Positions 13,101-28,100 of a stretch of DNA of 64,000 nucleotides are shown here, in pieces. Origin of the DNA: Lutraria lutraria (lineage: Eukaryota > Mollusca > Bivalvia > Venerida > Mactridae). The notes under the pieces were generated by a model, which saw only the letters and a list, made by a program, of their open reading frames with translations, was not told where the DNA came from and did not search any database. A program made the translations under genes and the position numbers. The DNA lies in NCBI GenBank assembly GCA_964023205.1, contig OZ026833.1, positions 45,076,441 to 45,140,440 on the forward strand, read 5' to 3'. Position 1 is the stretch's first letter, and each line of letters opens with the position of its first letter.

Positions 13101-16100
13101 CCGTTTCATCATTAACTGTTGAGGTAACGAAATTCACTACATATTGAAAATAGTTTCATTCAGTAAAGTAGCGCTGGAACACTATATTGTCTCTGAGATT
13201 AGTGAGATTGCGTATTGACACATGATTGCTTTTCTTTGGTAATTGTGATTAATTGGTCAAATGATGTATATCTGTACAGACTATACATACTTGACATTCA
13301 AATTTTAATTCAAAATGATGATAACACAGGCCTTTAAATGGTTTAACGATGGTTTTGTCTAACACATTTAAACTTTGCTCCAGACTGTAATCTCAGTGCT
13401 TTGAATCTCAGTTAGTGTGACTGTGACGCCATCTCTATAAGACTGCTAAAAAATTAGCTTTATTGACTGTGTCTTAATGTCGTCCTTAGATATGAAGCCC
13501 ATCCGATTTCATGGAGTTATTGCTTTTTTTTACCTGAGAGCAAGAACGTTGGAGCTGCCAAACGTCATAGGCACTCATCTGATTTGATAGACCTGTTTGT
13601 TGTAAGTGTCAGATATAAAGTCTACACGAGACGTTTTAGGCAACTGATAAGAAATCGCCTCAGCTACTTGCTCGAATGTGTCCGGAGCTGCTATAAGACC
13701 CTGTAGTTACCCAAATAGGCGTTACCATTAACAACATAGGATGCGCCTTCTGTAGAATGACTAGCTGTTGGTTCTTTTAGCGATTCAATATAAGGCACTC
13801 GATCTAGAAGAAATGGCCAGGTAAGCTTCGGGCCTATGTCATGTTGAACTGACAGGACAATAAGCAGGCCAAATGCGTTACGTTCTGCTCGTATCTGAGT
13901 TATAGTATTGTGCTGAAATACTCTGTGTGAAAGGTTGTGTTTCTTCAAATCTTGGCCGGGGTAATTGACCCTTCGATAAGGGCTTGTGCTCCCACAGAGC
14001 ATGATTTTAGTGTTTCCCAGACGCCACTTTGTCAAGAGAACCACTGGCACAATTCCGGAAGTTATCATAAGTTCCGGGAGACCACTGTTGTTCATTACTT
14101 TACCTAGATGTATTGAAGATGGAGCATACGTATGTGAAATACACCCGTTCTCACTATGACATTAGTGAATTTGTTCCGGAAACTGCCAAACCAATGAATA
14201 CGATTTCATGGCCACTGCTATGTCACAGGTTACAATTGCATAATCATTGAAAAAAGAAACATATCTATAAATTACTATGAAATTGATAGACTAAATTAAA
14301 TATTTATTTGATTAATGAAATTATTCATTTATTGACAATTGATTGATTTGATTAGATTGATTGATATGAACATTTTATAATGAAATGTTTTTTTTAAATT
14401 TAAAACTAAATGCCACTTTTGATTTTATAATGCCTGATGCAAAAAATATCAAGGTTTAGTTATACATGCACTTATGTTCATAGTTATATTTTGGTAACGC
14501 ATGCGGTTAATAATATACACGTATTTTCTGCATTATTGTGACCTTTTTTCACCTTGTCAACATATATTACAATTGAGTACCATTTACTCATTAGATAGTG
14601 TTCTGCTCGATCCAGAAACAGTAAGTATATGATGATAATCGAATATTTTAGAGTATATGTGACCTTATTTCAGTGATATAATATTGGTAACGTAAATTAT
14701 ACCACATTTGATGATGAACTTAACATTTCTACACTCTTGTTTACATTCTCTGTGCTTATAATCATAATTAAAAAGCCTTTAACACAAATTATTTTGATCT
14801 CTTTGCGGTATTGTGTTAACTTTAAAATTTCAATTATGGTAACGCCCCAAAATGGCGGTAACGGAGTAAAGCCCCAACATCCAGATAGTAAACACTGGGA
14901 TCTGGTAGGTCTTTCCATACACTTACAGAAAAACATACTGTAGAAAAATGCCTCCTGGGGGGGGGGGGAGGGGGGTATTGGTGCCCCATAGTCTAATATA
15001 AGTCTTTATCATTTTCTTTGAAATATTATTTTTTATTATCATAAAGTATTATTACTGTCGCATTACATGCATATATTGTCACGGTCGTGTATGAATGTAT
15101 TTACAAAATGTAAACTATGTGTCATGAATACTATATATATAATATTATATAAATATAATGTTCCTGTACATGTCAAGGAGGTTTGATCAGTTTTAAAAAA
15201 AATCGAAATGAATATGATTATAACGCCTATATATTAAGTCCACGTTATTCGTTATATGCTTGTCGCTTCTAGCATAGACAAAAAAAACGCGCGTTACGGA
15301 TAATTTGTCTTTAATTTTAATTTCTACTGAAAAATTCACATGATATATTAACATTTTCAAACTGCATTAAAGTTAACATCAACATGAATCAGTCATCATA
15401 ATTTTAAGTATCCCAGGGACTGTAATATACAGAATCCCTGAAGTATCTTTATTTCTCGGTTACTGTATATATTCTCGCTTTCTGAAATTCAAATTTGTAT
15501 CCATGGCAGATACGAAGCGTCATGAATCTTTATTGATTGTATAATCTGTTATAATCAACCTAAATAGCCAATAGATATTTTACAAATCGGTGTATTTTAC
15601 ACCTGCCTGGGGGATTTATATGTTAATCTGTCCGCCATCTTGGATTTAGCTTGTCGAAGGTTTCGCGTTGCTACACCACGTGATTCAGTGGGCGGAGCAT
15701 TCCTGTATCTGGCGACTGGTCAATTATGTTCCATTGTTGTTTATATAGCAATGAACAATTGAAAATTTGTCACTGATTTGTCTTCTCTCCGCCTTACTTT
15801 GATATATACTGACAGACAATATACTTGTAATTCCAAACGAATGGTCAATGAGCATCAAATGAGCGGGAACCTATTTTGTTTAGAAACTTATGTTATACAA
15901 ATAATTTTTATGTAATTCCTAACATGCAATAATTATTGACTACTCCATCGTATCAGTAGGTACATTATTAGTAGTACTGTAAGCGTAAAATACTACAGAT
16001 GTTAGAAATCTCGAAAAATACATGTGTTATAGTTTAATATACTTCTCAAATTAATTTTACAGTCATGATGTTCCGTTTTTGATTATTTAGTAACACATCC

Positions 16101-19100
16101 AGTGAAATAGACATACATATTAGCAATTAACTGGACAAGTCACCCGGAACATAATTATAAAACTTGTTCTGATGATTAACAAAACTATATTCATGCGAAA
16201 TGAAATTTACACGCGATTTAACTTAATGTCATTTGTCAATCTGCTAAAAAGCGAAACGTATCATGAAGTTACATTTGTTTGGTAGGACCAACACATGTAA
16301 CTGAAACATTACCTTGGTCACATGAAGTACCATTCCATCCTGAGTGACATCCAGCTGTACTACATGTTCCATTGACTGGGTCACACTTTTCGTCGTCTAA
16401 ACAATGACATGAATGACTACATCCAGAACCAAATTTGCCAACATCACATTCTTAAAAACATGACGTTATCTTAAAATGTTTTTCAAAATTAAAAATAAAA
16501 TAAGTCGGTGCGGCTTATATTTATTCACTATTCGATTAAAAATGCAATGCTACAGATAAATGGCAACAATTTTACTAAATTTTCTTTCAGTTAAGCTTTT
16601 CATATGGGTGTTTTTTTTATGTTCTTAAAGTCCGAATAGCGAAAAACGTATGTATTTTAAATTATGAAGAGACAGGCTTGCTCAGATCTTATTTGTATGG
16701 TTTAAGTCATGATTTGTTCACAAGTTAATTTTTGCTATGAGGTTAAAAGTATACAAAGTTAAATAGTATCATATCATTACCTTTTTCAAACGCTTTAAAC
16801 TCACAAAGCGTAAGAATATTACGATTCAGTTTTACCAGGAGATATTGGGAGATGACAGAAGCGTTGAGAATCTTAGTAAAATTCCTTTTACTGGCATTTA
16901 TGTTTGGTATTGTATATATCAATCTGCCATTTGATGTTAAGTTAATCATTGATTCGTTCCCGGCGTAGATTTTGGCATTTTGTAACTGATCACCATTGCC
17001 TGGAACAAGTAAATAAATCTGATCACTACTTAATAACAATACCAATCATCAGTCCTATCGCGATTAATTCGCCGCTGTCATAAAGTTCTAAGCTTATTTC
17101 GTAAGATAGAACTGAAATTACGTACATGATAATAATGTCAGGACAAAATTGCCTTGCTCAGTCCAATGACAAAATAGGCACGTACCTTAGGAAATATAAT
17201 AATTTGATTATTGTCATAATTAATCAATAAAATGGAGCTAACCTGTATTTCGTCCAAACACTTGTACAGCTTCTATAAGATATTTCTGACCTAGATTTAT
17301 CTGCCACCATGACGGATCGGCGTATCTATTGTTTGTAACACTGCAACATTGACAGTTATCTACATCATATTCTTCTTTATTATCGATTGCATTTTTTGGA
17401 CCGTAAGACTTAATGTTGCCTAAAAATATACTTGACTGGTTTGCCATGAAAACCACTTCTCCCGGAGAAAATAAATTCGAGTCTGGAAAATAATTATAAG
17501 ATTCGGTAAATATTGAAGTAAAATGTTAGAATATTGCTTAGTGATTGACATACCAATTATCAAAGTACACTTTATGGATGGACTAGTGTCATTTTTGCGC
17601 CTGAATTATTAAAGCCATCATAAATCATAATTTTGACATCCCTTTATATTGTTGCTTACTTTACCTGATTATTGATTTTGTATACGCATCTCACATTACT
17701 TACAAACATTTGGGCACGTCGAGTTATATTTGTTAGATATCATTTCAATTAAGACGGATGGAAATTGCCATAAAATTGCAGAAATTGATTGTACTGTTAA
17801 TACACCAGGTCTATTATTCATTCGTATTTTGTTCTATTTTGTGAATTACAATAATAAAATTATTACTAGGATTCTCGACTTTTGTCTTTTCATGATATTC
17901 GCATTTGCAAAATTAATTTTACTGATGCAACAAATTAATGTCAATATAATACGTTTCTGTCCATTTTAAGGACGTACATAATGGTTGGGACATGCTAAAG
18001 TCTTATCAGAGATCCAAAAGTAATGTATACAGTGAAATATCGATTTTTGGATCAATTAAGATAACAGATTTTATCTGTTACGCGTGACTGACTTTATTAC
18101 TTTATGACCCCTAATAAAGTCAGCATTACGCAAGCAAGGAGGGTAACAATAGGTAGACTGTATATAAACCCCTGAATTGTAGTTGTTTCCCTTGAAAATT
18201 AATTAGATACTCGATAAGCCATGTCCGCCAAAGTCGGACATGAGAGGATATCGTCTTGGCATCTAACAAAAAATAATCGACTATTCATAATTATGATAAA
18301 GTGATTTGACTTAAATCATACTAATGCTAAGAAAAAGATAATTTTACTGGTTTGAAAAACAATTGAAAGCCCAAATTAAACAAACTGATAGAAGTCTCTC
18401 TCGCTACACTATTCAAAGACGGTTATTGTCATGTTTTCTTCAGATATGAATAACAGACTTTAATAAAAGCCTTTTGTGTTATATTTGACAATGTATACAA
18501 TGGAATGGAACACCTGAATGTATCTTAATACAACGGACTTGTTGTCACATATCATTAATTGTTTTATTGACGTATGGGTAGTCTTTAAAATGTCAATCAA
18601 AAATGTCCAATGGTAATTTTATATTTTGACTAAATATAGGCTTATGAAGTTTGTTTAATAAAAACACGTTGTTCACAAAACATCACCTTTAGAGCAAGAA
18701 GGCCCTGACCAACCAAACGCACAACCATTGGGACACGATCCATTGTTCTTATAGCAAACATCTCCTACCTTACAATGACAACGGTGTGCACAGTTCCCGC
18801 CGTAAGTACCATCGTCGCATGCTATTACAAAAATGACAAAACAATATTGCTTTGAAATGCTAGTTATGATGTAAACAACAGTTTGGCAAAAAAGTAAGTA
18901 ACTTTAGTTCGAACTCAGGAGCTTGACGTAAATATAGAACATTCATGTGCAATGTATAATATTCGTTTATAATTCCATTCAACAGGTGATGCTTCATTTT
19001 TATATATAAACAATTCGCGACAATCAGGTAGACATATAGCATACCCGGATGCCAATCATTACTCACAGCACATGTGTTTTTCCACACTGACATATAAGCC

Positions 19101-22100
19101 CGGTAGCGATAAAACTGGTACTTGTAGTATGTGTAATACAATACACAGTAAGTACATCGAGATTGTTTCTACGAAAATGAAATTTTAAAGTCACTTAGAA
19201 TATTGTTTGATTCTCCTTTGTTTGTTTCCTTTTCGTAAAAGTCAGTAACATGAAAAATAAACATACGGTCACATATTGTCCCATGATAACCTGCTTCACA
19301 ACCATTATCACATGAACCATTACTTATATTACATGCTTGTCCATTTTTGCAACCACCACTACAATTCTTGGTACAGTTGGGTCCATACTTTCCAACACCG
19401 CATGCTGAGAAGTAAAACACAAGTAAACACATCAGTGTTACGACATAATAGTCAATAAACTAAACAAAATGTATAAATTTGGGTATGAATACAAAATAAA
19501 AATGCGTCATACAAAACTTGCTGAAAGAGGAAAGTATTCATAAAAATTCATAAAAACGTCATAACGTTACTTTGAATACGAACATGGAACATTTGTTTTT
19601 AAGATGGCAGTACAGTACATTTTCACAAATGACAACAAACTTAACAATACTCACTTGTATTACAATACTGTCCTGTATATCCGTTTTCACAACCATTACA
19701 AGCACCTGATGACCTATCGCACAATCTGTCAGTACAATGTTCATTGCATCGGAATGAGCAGTTTACTCCATACATTTGCATATCACAAGCTGGAAGTAAT
19801 AGTATATGCATATGAAATACATTCCAGTTGTTCATGATATATGAAACTAAACGAAATTACAGAAAGTCACTGTACAGATATACATGTAACTTATAAATGT
19901 GTAATGTAAAACACAGAACAGCGATAACTATTTCAAAGATTAAACGTTAATTTCACTCAGAAAAGTATGACAAATAAACGTACGGTCGCATTTTGTCCGA
20001 TGATATCCTGGTTTGCATCCATTTGCACACGAACCATTACTAATATTACATGCTTGTCCATTTTTGCATCCGCCACTACAATTCTTGGTACAGTTAGGTC
20101 CATACTTTCCTTTATTACATTCTATGAAGCAAACATAAGTGTTATTACATAATACTCAATAAACTATACATAACGTAGCACTCGTATATTAAATTAAATG
20201 TGTGTTGACGGCCACATCCGAATCCAGGCCACCCCATGAATAAAATGTCAATCTTTTTCAAGCTCGTTTGATTATTTAGACCAAAATGACCTCAGAATAA
20301 TGATCTTTCTATAATGGATATCCGGTTCCGTGTACACACAGATCGTGAGCGAGTTCGATTAATATCTATAGTAATAATAGTTCAACTAAACATAGATCGA
20401 ACCGACCCTAGTCGTGATCTAGTCTGGTTAATCTAGCTACTCTCGTTCAACCAACGATAATACGCTAGTTTCTCTCGTTCCAAGATGGCGGCTATTGGAC
20501 ATGTATAAGTTATTGATGACGTATTTCATTTGAATACATCGGATTTGTTTAATTAATATCATGATGTTATATATTAGAAAAAGATCGTTACATTTGGGTT
20601 ATGTAAGCATGTTTTGACCTACATAATTCAATGCTACCTAGTTAGGAAGTATTTATCATATGATTTCGCGATTCAACGCAAACATTGCCACTAGTCACTG
20701 GAATATTACACAAACATCATTCATGTGAATGAACACGAATATATAGTGTTTTATTCATATATAACATCAACCCTGGGATCAAAAAGTATTGATATTTGGT
20801 TTGGGGTCGAAATGTCTCTGGGTCGAATATCACTTCTGTTTTGTTTTACCACAGTACGACTAGACTCAGTTCGATTAAGGACAAGCGCAGATTAACTTCC
20901 GGAGAGCTACTTAAGTTGAACTATAGTTGTTTATCGAACTCGCTCCGTGAAAATTTTCTCTGATAAAAACTTTTTGGATTTGACGGAATATAAAAGGACT
21001 ATTATTACCACTTTTTGGACGTATTTGGCAAGGTTTGCCTTTCATTCTCATGAAAAAAAACCGGACAATTATTCCCTGAAAACTTGTATTAAAAATTGTG
21101 TACTCGGGAACAGAGCATTACAATTGTACTCTGCGTGTAAAATGCTATTCGCTCGATTGGCTCTGATGTACATGGATGAACAATGAATGAAATTTCGTCA
21201 TGCATTTCTACTGCAGTGGTGGACCTTGGTTATAAATGCCTAGGAAAAGTAAAACTAAGAAACGTATTAAATCGGAATCTTCACCACCGGGCTATAGTAG
21301 TGATCAACCTGCTAAATGCCCAACCATGTCGGGAAATGATATACAGAACACGTCAGCAAAGAGCAGTAGTACTCCAAATGAATTCACTACCTTACCAGCT
21401 CCAACCACTCAACCTCAGACCAGTTATATGGGACCGTACTTCCCGCCACAACTTCAATTCCAGTTTCTTCACAACATGAGCTATCCTCTATTCTCAACAC
21501 CTCTAAGCTCACGAACCCCGCAAACTTCAACAACCAACGACCAACCGACACTTAACTCAATTATGGACGAACTTAATGATATCCAAATGTCACAAAATGA
21601 AATGCAGAAGAAACTTTAAAAACTTGACAATCTGGAGACCGATGTTAAAACTATCAAGGCGAGACAGACATTGTTTGAGAGTCGAGTGATCACTATGGAG
21701 TCTGAAATAAAGTCAAATGAAAAAGCTATTGCTGATCTTGAAGCAAGCCGGTCGTTTGATTCTAGAGTCTCCGATGAAATCAAGGCAGAGTGTATGAATA
21801 CAAAGCAGGATCTCATTCTCTTACAAACGAGGTGGCGACCCTCCGTGATATAAAGAAGGACCTTACTGATAATATAACAGATCTTCAGGTGCGTTCTATG
21901 CGGGACAACCTCTTATTCTATAACATTGAGGAACCTACATCATTTGAAGATAGAAAATCAGAAAATTGCACTAACAAAGTGATCGAATTTTGTGAAAGAC
22001 ACCTTGATATCCGGAAAGCTAAAATCAGATTTCGCATTGACCGCGCACACCGTGTTGGAAATTATGATCTCAGCAATTGTAGGCAAATTCAACTATTTCG

Positions 22101-25100
22101 GAGATAAACCGAAATAAAAAATGCATCAAGAGGTAAATTAGTGGGTTCAAGGTACGGTGTAGGAGACCAATACCCTGATATAACCAGAGAACGAAGAAGG
22201 AAACTCCTGCCTTATTTCATTGAGGCTAAAAACAATAATAAACAAGCTGTATATGACAAACTTCACATGGATCGGACCACATACACCGCAACCCTACAGA
22301 GTTCGCTCGACGTCTTTCAGTATTGAATGACAGCAAAATGTTACTGACTTTTTCGGATTTGTAAATGATCCGGCATCGCAGTTATGTGAATTGCATAACT
22401 TAAAGGGGCATGCCCAGGAACTTCCGTGTCTTGGGTTTTATACACCAAAAATGCGTTTATCACTTGTAAAAACAATTATTATCGAAAAGTCAAAGAAGAA
22501 TGTGCCTTCAAAAATGGCCCTATAACGCACGCGTGGGTATTTATATGCCGGTTTAAATAAAAGGCTTACAAGCCTTTTATTGACGACAACGATATTTCCA
22601 ATTCGTCTGAGAATTTAACTTAGCGTGCGCGCTGCCTTTCAAGCAGCAAAACAATGATATTTACCTATAATTGATCGATAGATAAGCTTTATGTCGCAAA
22701 CAATGAACATGACATGAGCAATACTTACCATTTCACAGTTTGTTGACATTTTTTCCGCTTTTGACAGATCCCGAAAGGGTCGAGTTATGAAAATGACGAA
22801 TATTTTCTAAGGCGTAATCGGCAGGTTTGGTAAATCTTGAAATGTGTATTTTGAGTCAAATAGCGGGACATTTCGTAAATATTTTACAGGACTTTCATTA
22901 ATTGATTTTGGCATTCAAATGATACCAATTTGATTTATATTCGAGACGCTTCAGTTCCAGGGCATGCCCCTTTAATATACAAAAATATCGGAGCAATACA
23001 GGAAATAACGCGGTAATCAACGAAAAATATATCACTCCGCTAGGTGGCGCTTTTTGACAGGTTTCCATGAAAATATAATTTGAATATATCATTTCTGCGT
23101 TAGCCAATACTTTAAAGGTTGTTCATGCAAAATTTCTTTTTAAAAATGACCATTTTTCTGGAGGAAACCCGCGATCCACCTTAAATAGATTTGTTGATTT
23201 GCCTCATAACGATGTTTCGACATGTGCTATGCCTACACGTGAATCTTTAGACGTTGTGTGTAATAATTTTGGAAATAAACTTTCGATTAGAAAGTGGTAA
23301 TTTTACATGTGATAATGGCGCACAAAACGTACGAGGGGCCAGTGCAGTTGACTATGTTCTTACTGCATTTAATAATGTTTCGTTCATTGAAAACATGTAT
23401 GTACATGAATTGTCTGAGTTCTCAGATTATTGTGCTGTTGAATTGTCACTGTCTTTTGAATATAATTATGTTATATTGTAATACTAATAATACAGCATTT
23501 GATAAGATTGTATGGGATTATAGCAAAAGCAATTTACTTAGTGATATTCTCAACGATAAAACATAATGTTGATGATTTAAATGGGAAACTTTGTCAGGGT
23601 CATTCGAATATTAACTCAACTATACCTGAATGTTCAAACCTGGTGTATGATATCTCGTTTCAAGTGAACGGTAAAATTATTAATGTAAATACATCAATCA
23701 AGAAACAAGTAAACGTTCATTATGGTTCGACAATAGCTGTAAACGTGCAAAAGCGGACTTCTTTAGGTGTAAGAGACAATTAAAATCGAATCCCACTGAT
23801 GAAAACAAACAATTATTTATGAAAAGTAGACGGAATTTTCGTAACATAAAAAAATAGGCAACATCTTTATTCAATATAAGTGAGAAAAAATCTTTTTCGA
23901 AACTAAGTAAAACAACTCCGCGAAAATTCTGGAAATATATACAAACGTTTAAAAATAACCGCAAGAACGATCGTTAAAATTTTGGACTAAAATAATGAAA
24001 CATCCTAATTGTTTAATGTTTAGCATTTTCAATAAACAAATCAATTTAAATATACGCAATAAAAATAAAAGTTGGGCATCGGCAGTGACTACTTGTATTG
24101 AACGGTTGTGTTTTGGTAACATCCGTAATAATCATGATATAAGACATATTTATTTTAACAATTTACGGCAACAAGTTAGAGATCAATATCTACAGGAATG
24201 GAGTCAAAATTTGAATAATCAATCTTAAATGAACTATTTTTTTCGATTTAAAACAGAATTTAGTTTTGAAAAATATCTTCATATCATTACAAATGAAAAT
24301 ATTAGAACAGAAATGTCTAGATTTAGGTTAGGATCGCATCATTTTCATGGAGATTGAAAATGGAAGATACAATAACATACAACGATATGAGAGAAATTGT
24401 AAATTATGTACTCAAAATTTAGTTGAATCCGAATATCTGTTCATACAGTGTTGCCCTCTTTACAGAGAATTACGAACTAAGTATTTTAAAAAAATAGTAT
24501 GGGTCTCCTTAAACAAATTTTCACTCATTCTTTCTTCAAATAACACTAAAACCATTATTAATACAGCAAACTTAATATACTATGCTATGAAATTAAGACA
24601 TGAAAAACTATCTTGATTGCTGCTTCGTTACTAGTACGGTTATACTGTTATTTTTGCGTTTGTCAGATCGTCACCTTGGTATTGAGAGGACTTGTCTTGC
24701 TCTTTCATACTTGCCATGTGGGCCTTTGTGATGCAAAGGTGACGAAATGGTGTTTAGTCCTGTTTACGTTATTTATCACATAATGACATGTTCTGTGTTT
24801 ACCCAGGCCATATTTCTTTTTTGGTTTTGTATTTATATATGCCGACTAGCTATGAATAAATGGTATAAATGATAATAGTAGCTTGTTTTAGAGAAACAAA
24901 ACGACTGAACTTCGAAGTGTTACAACTTTTGTTTGTTTGGTAACCAAGCGCTTTGTAAGAGTTAATGTCATAGTTATCTATGTTAGGAATAAATAGCAAA
25001 CTTACGAGTGTTACAGAGTACACCTTTGTATCCTGCAAGACATCCATGTGTACAGTGTCCATCAACATTGTTGCAGTTTAAATTCCCACCTTGGCAATTT

Positions 25101-28100
25101 CCTGAACATGATTGGCTACAATTTTGTCCGAAGTGATTTTCATCGCATGCTAAGACGTCATTAGTGATTACATTGTATGTTATAAATACGCCCATGTAAT
25201 AAGAGTACCCAGTTAGATTAAGACCATATGTCATTCTTTTAAAACCTGACATTGATTATTTAGAACGAAATGACCTCCGAATAAAGACCATTCGATAGTA
25301 GTAGTTTTCATTCAAGAGGAACAAAACAACAGAACACCCACTAGATAAAGTGTGTACCGATGTGCTTGATACGCATACATCAAAATTGTGTGACAGTTTA
25401 AAAGTAGTCTGTTAAGAAAATCTCTTTCATTAAAATCGATTTTTTGTCAAGACATCGAATTTTATGACTTTATAAACATCATTTACTAATAAATATATTT
25501 TTATAGTAAATGACAAACTCACTTGTGTTACAGTGTACACCTTGGTTACCTGGAGTACACCCTTGTGCGCAGCGTCCATCGACATGGTTGCAGTTTGAAT
25601 ATCCGCCTTTGCAATTTCCTGGACAATTTTGGCTACAGTCATGTCCGAAGTATTCTTCATCGCATGCTAAAACATCATTGATGATTACAAAACATTACTT
25701 GAGTGTTGAAAACAATGGATTTGGCAACGCAATGTTGACTTTGCAAGCACTTAGTCGTGTAGAAATATTAAAGTTATGATGATTCCTGCATTTTTAAAAA
25801 AAAATCCACCATTTAACAAAAATATTGGTGATTTAATATTGTCATTTTGTGGTTGAGCGAATCTCCTAGTGCGCCGCCATTTTGAAAGAAAAGTCGCATA
25901 TCGTGACGTCCTATATATATCACAACGTGTAAAAGCCAGTACACCCGTTCTGCGAGCACTTTTATAAAAGATACGGCCTTAAAAGATATTGTATTGTATA
26001 TTGTATTATAAATGACAATATTTTTTACACTTATCCAAATTAATGGTTACTAGCCATTCGGTACAAACAATTTAACACCGCTATTCGTTTTGACTTTATA
26101 CAAAAATGATGTGTTGGTGGTGTGACAAACTTTAGTTAATTTCGAAAATTTATAAAAAAAATTATGTCATATACCGACGTAATAATTATTGATTGTTTAA
26201 ATGTGCATGAACGCATTATATATTATGATGTTTGAACAAATAATTTATGGTGCAATTATTTTGTCTGTATAATAAAGAAAAAAAGATGAAAATACGATTG
26301 ATAGTGATATTTCATAATGGAAAATTAATAATAAACAGAAACATTTCATGAGATCAAAATAAAACTAAGTATGAGTTTTATATGTAATTCTTCAATCGTT
26401 TTACTGATTATGTAAAATATCTGATAATGATTTAATAATTCTTTCAAATTATAGACAACAGTTGAACTGCATGACACTACTTGTTTATTTAGTGTACGTC
26501 ACGTACCTAAAACAATAACCAAGGTCCCAATTTGCTACTTTTACTCCAATTTCACATTAAACTTCAATTAACAATCAGATAAGCGGTACATTACACATCA
26601 CCCTGTCTCAGCAAGTTTTATGACACTGAAATATGCACAGGACAATGATATGTGGAGACAGCTGACTTCAAAAAAAAAACACCGACAGACATGTGTAATA
26701 TGGCAATTTTAACCGTGTGTGGTCGCGTGATCAACTGATTAGCGACTTTTCATTGGTTGATCAATTAGAACTATGACCTAGAACATTATTTTTCAACAGA
26801 AGTGTAAGAAGTCTATGATGCAATATTATGTCTGGTTCTTGCTGTCTCGTGATGTAATTTTCATCAGTGTGGGAAATATTGATTTTTAAAGTGAGCGTAC
26901 TGAAGGTGGAAAATAAATGTGTAGTGATTATGGATTGACAGTCTGAAAGGTAATTTAGGCAAAAGTTTAAGAAGTAACTTCACATGTTTTTGGCTTTTAT
27001 GCTTCTTATATGATTAATAAGCATTTACGTATATCATATTCTACTTTTCCCGAAAATAATGGCAAATTTCCAGATTTTCCGTGCTTTCCCGCGAATCAGA
27101 CCAATGATGCTATATATATATTACCCCACAATTAAATGTGCAATACTGTTTAACTCCCAACTCAACAAACAATATAACTGTGCGTTCGTACACCACTTTG
27201 TATAGATGTGATAATTATAATAATCTTCAGTGATATTTAATCTGTAAATTAACTTTTACATGTTTGTATATAGATAGATTTACTATGGAAATGGTGTAAG
27301 AAAATACAACCAATTATAATGTTTTTTGCACTTCGTAGTGTTTGATCTAAATTCTTATCAATGAAATATAACTATAATCAGGGATGCTATATTACAGAAC
27401 AGAACAGACGTTTTCACGTCAGTATTTTTCACGCAATTTATAAATATAAAAAAATGTTAGTATTATAGTTTATGTCACTATAAAAATGGATTTATTTTAG
27501 TGTCGAATGGAAAGTTAAGCTTTGATTCTATTGAAGAATTTTGTGGCTGTGAAAATTGTGTTTTGGTGGATAACGTGGAAGAATATGTTGGCTATGATTC
27601 TAAAATGCAAATGCGTGATTTCCTAAGCTTATTCCTCACAATTAAAGGCGATATCTATAATAATCAACCATTCTCTTTCACTCCCGCTTATTCGCCATAT
27701 CCATGTTTGTGGTATATGACGTCACAAATAACTGTTAATCGATTGTAAATTGGTAAAATGGCGGCGCCCTGTACTCTTTCAGATAACCAAGTTTCTACGA
27801 TATTTTCGTAAAATATCTTCAATGTGCGTATTTTAACGCTCAAATGATTTATTTTTTTCAGAATAATAATGAATAATTATTTAAATGAGATTAATTCATA
27901 ATTAGGGTTGCGTTGCCCTTTAAGTACGCTCAATTTTATAAGTGTACCGAGTTAGACAAAGCAACTGAAATTCCTACTAACACTGGCACGAATAACAACC
28001 GAATAGACGTAATATTTACAGTTTATGCTATACTAAATTTACGGTTTCACAAAGTTTATATTTTAAACATAAGTTTATTTTAAGTTTATTTATTTGTAGT

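Larger units (their letters stand above)
15726..18686. other. Intron sequence around FTP 3 exons (15726-16312, 17483-18686)
   Basis: No element with clear ends is visible. At 18215-18245 a short palindrome (catgtccg-ccaaagt-cggacatg) stands out. A plus-strand open frame at 17730-17969 is AT-rich intron sequence without motifs. Confidence 0.4.

Noticed and set aside
21183..21479. Plus-strand open frame overlapping LINE ORF1
   Set aside because: It is an out-of-frame shadow of the ORF1 reading frame that starts at 21237.
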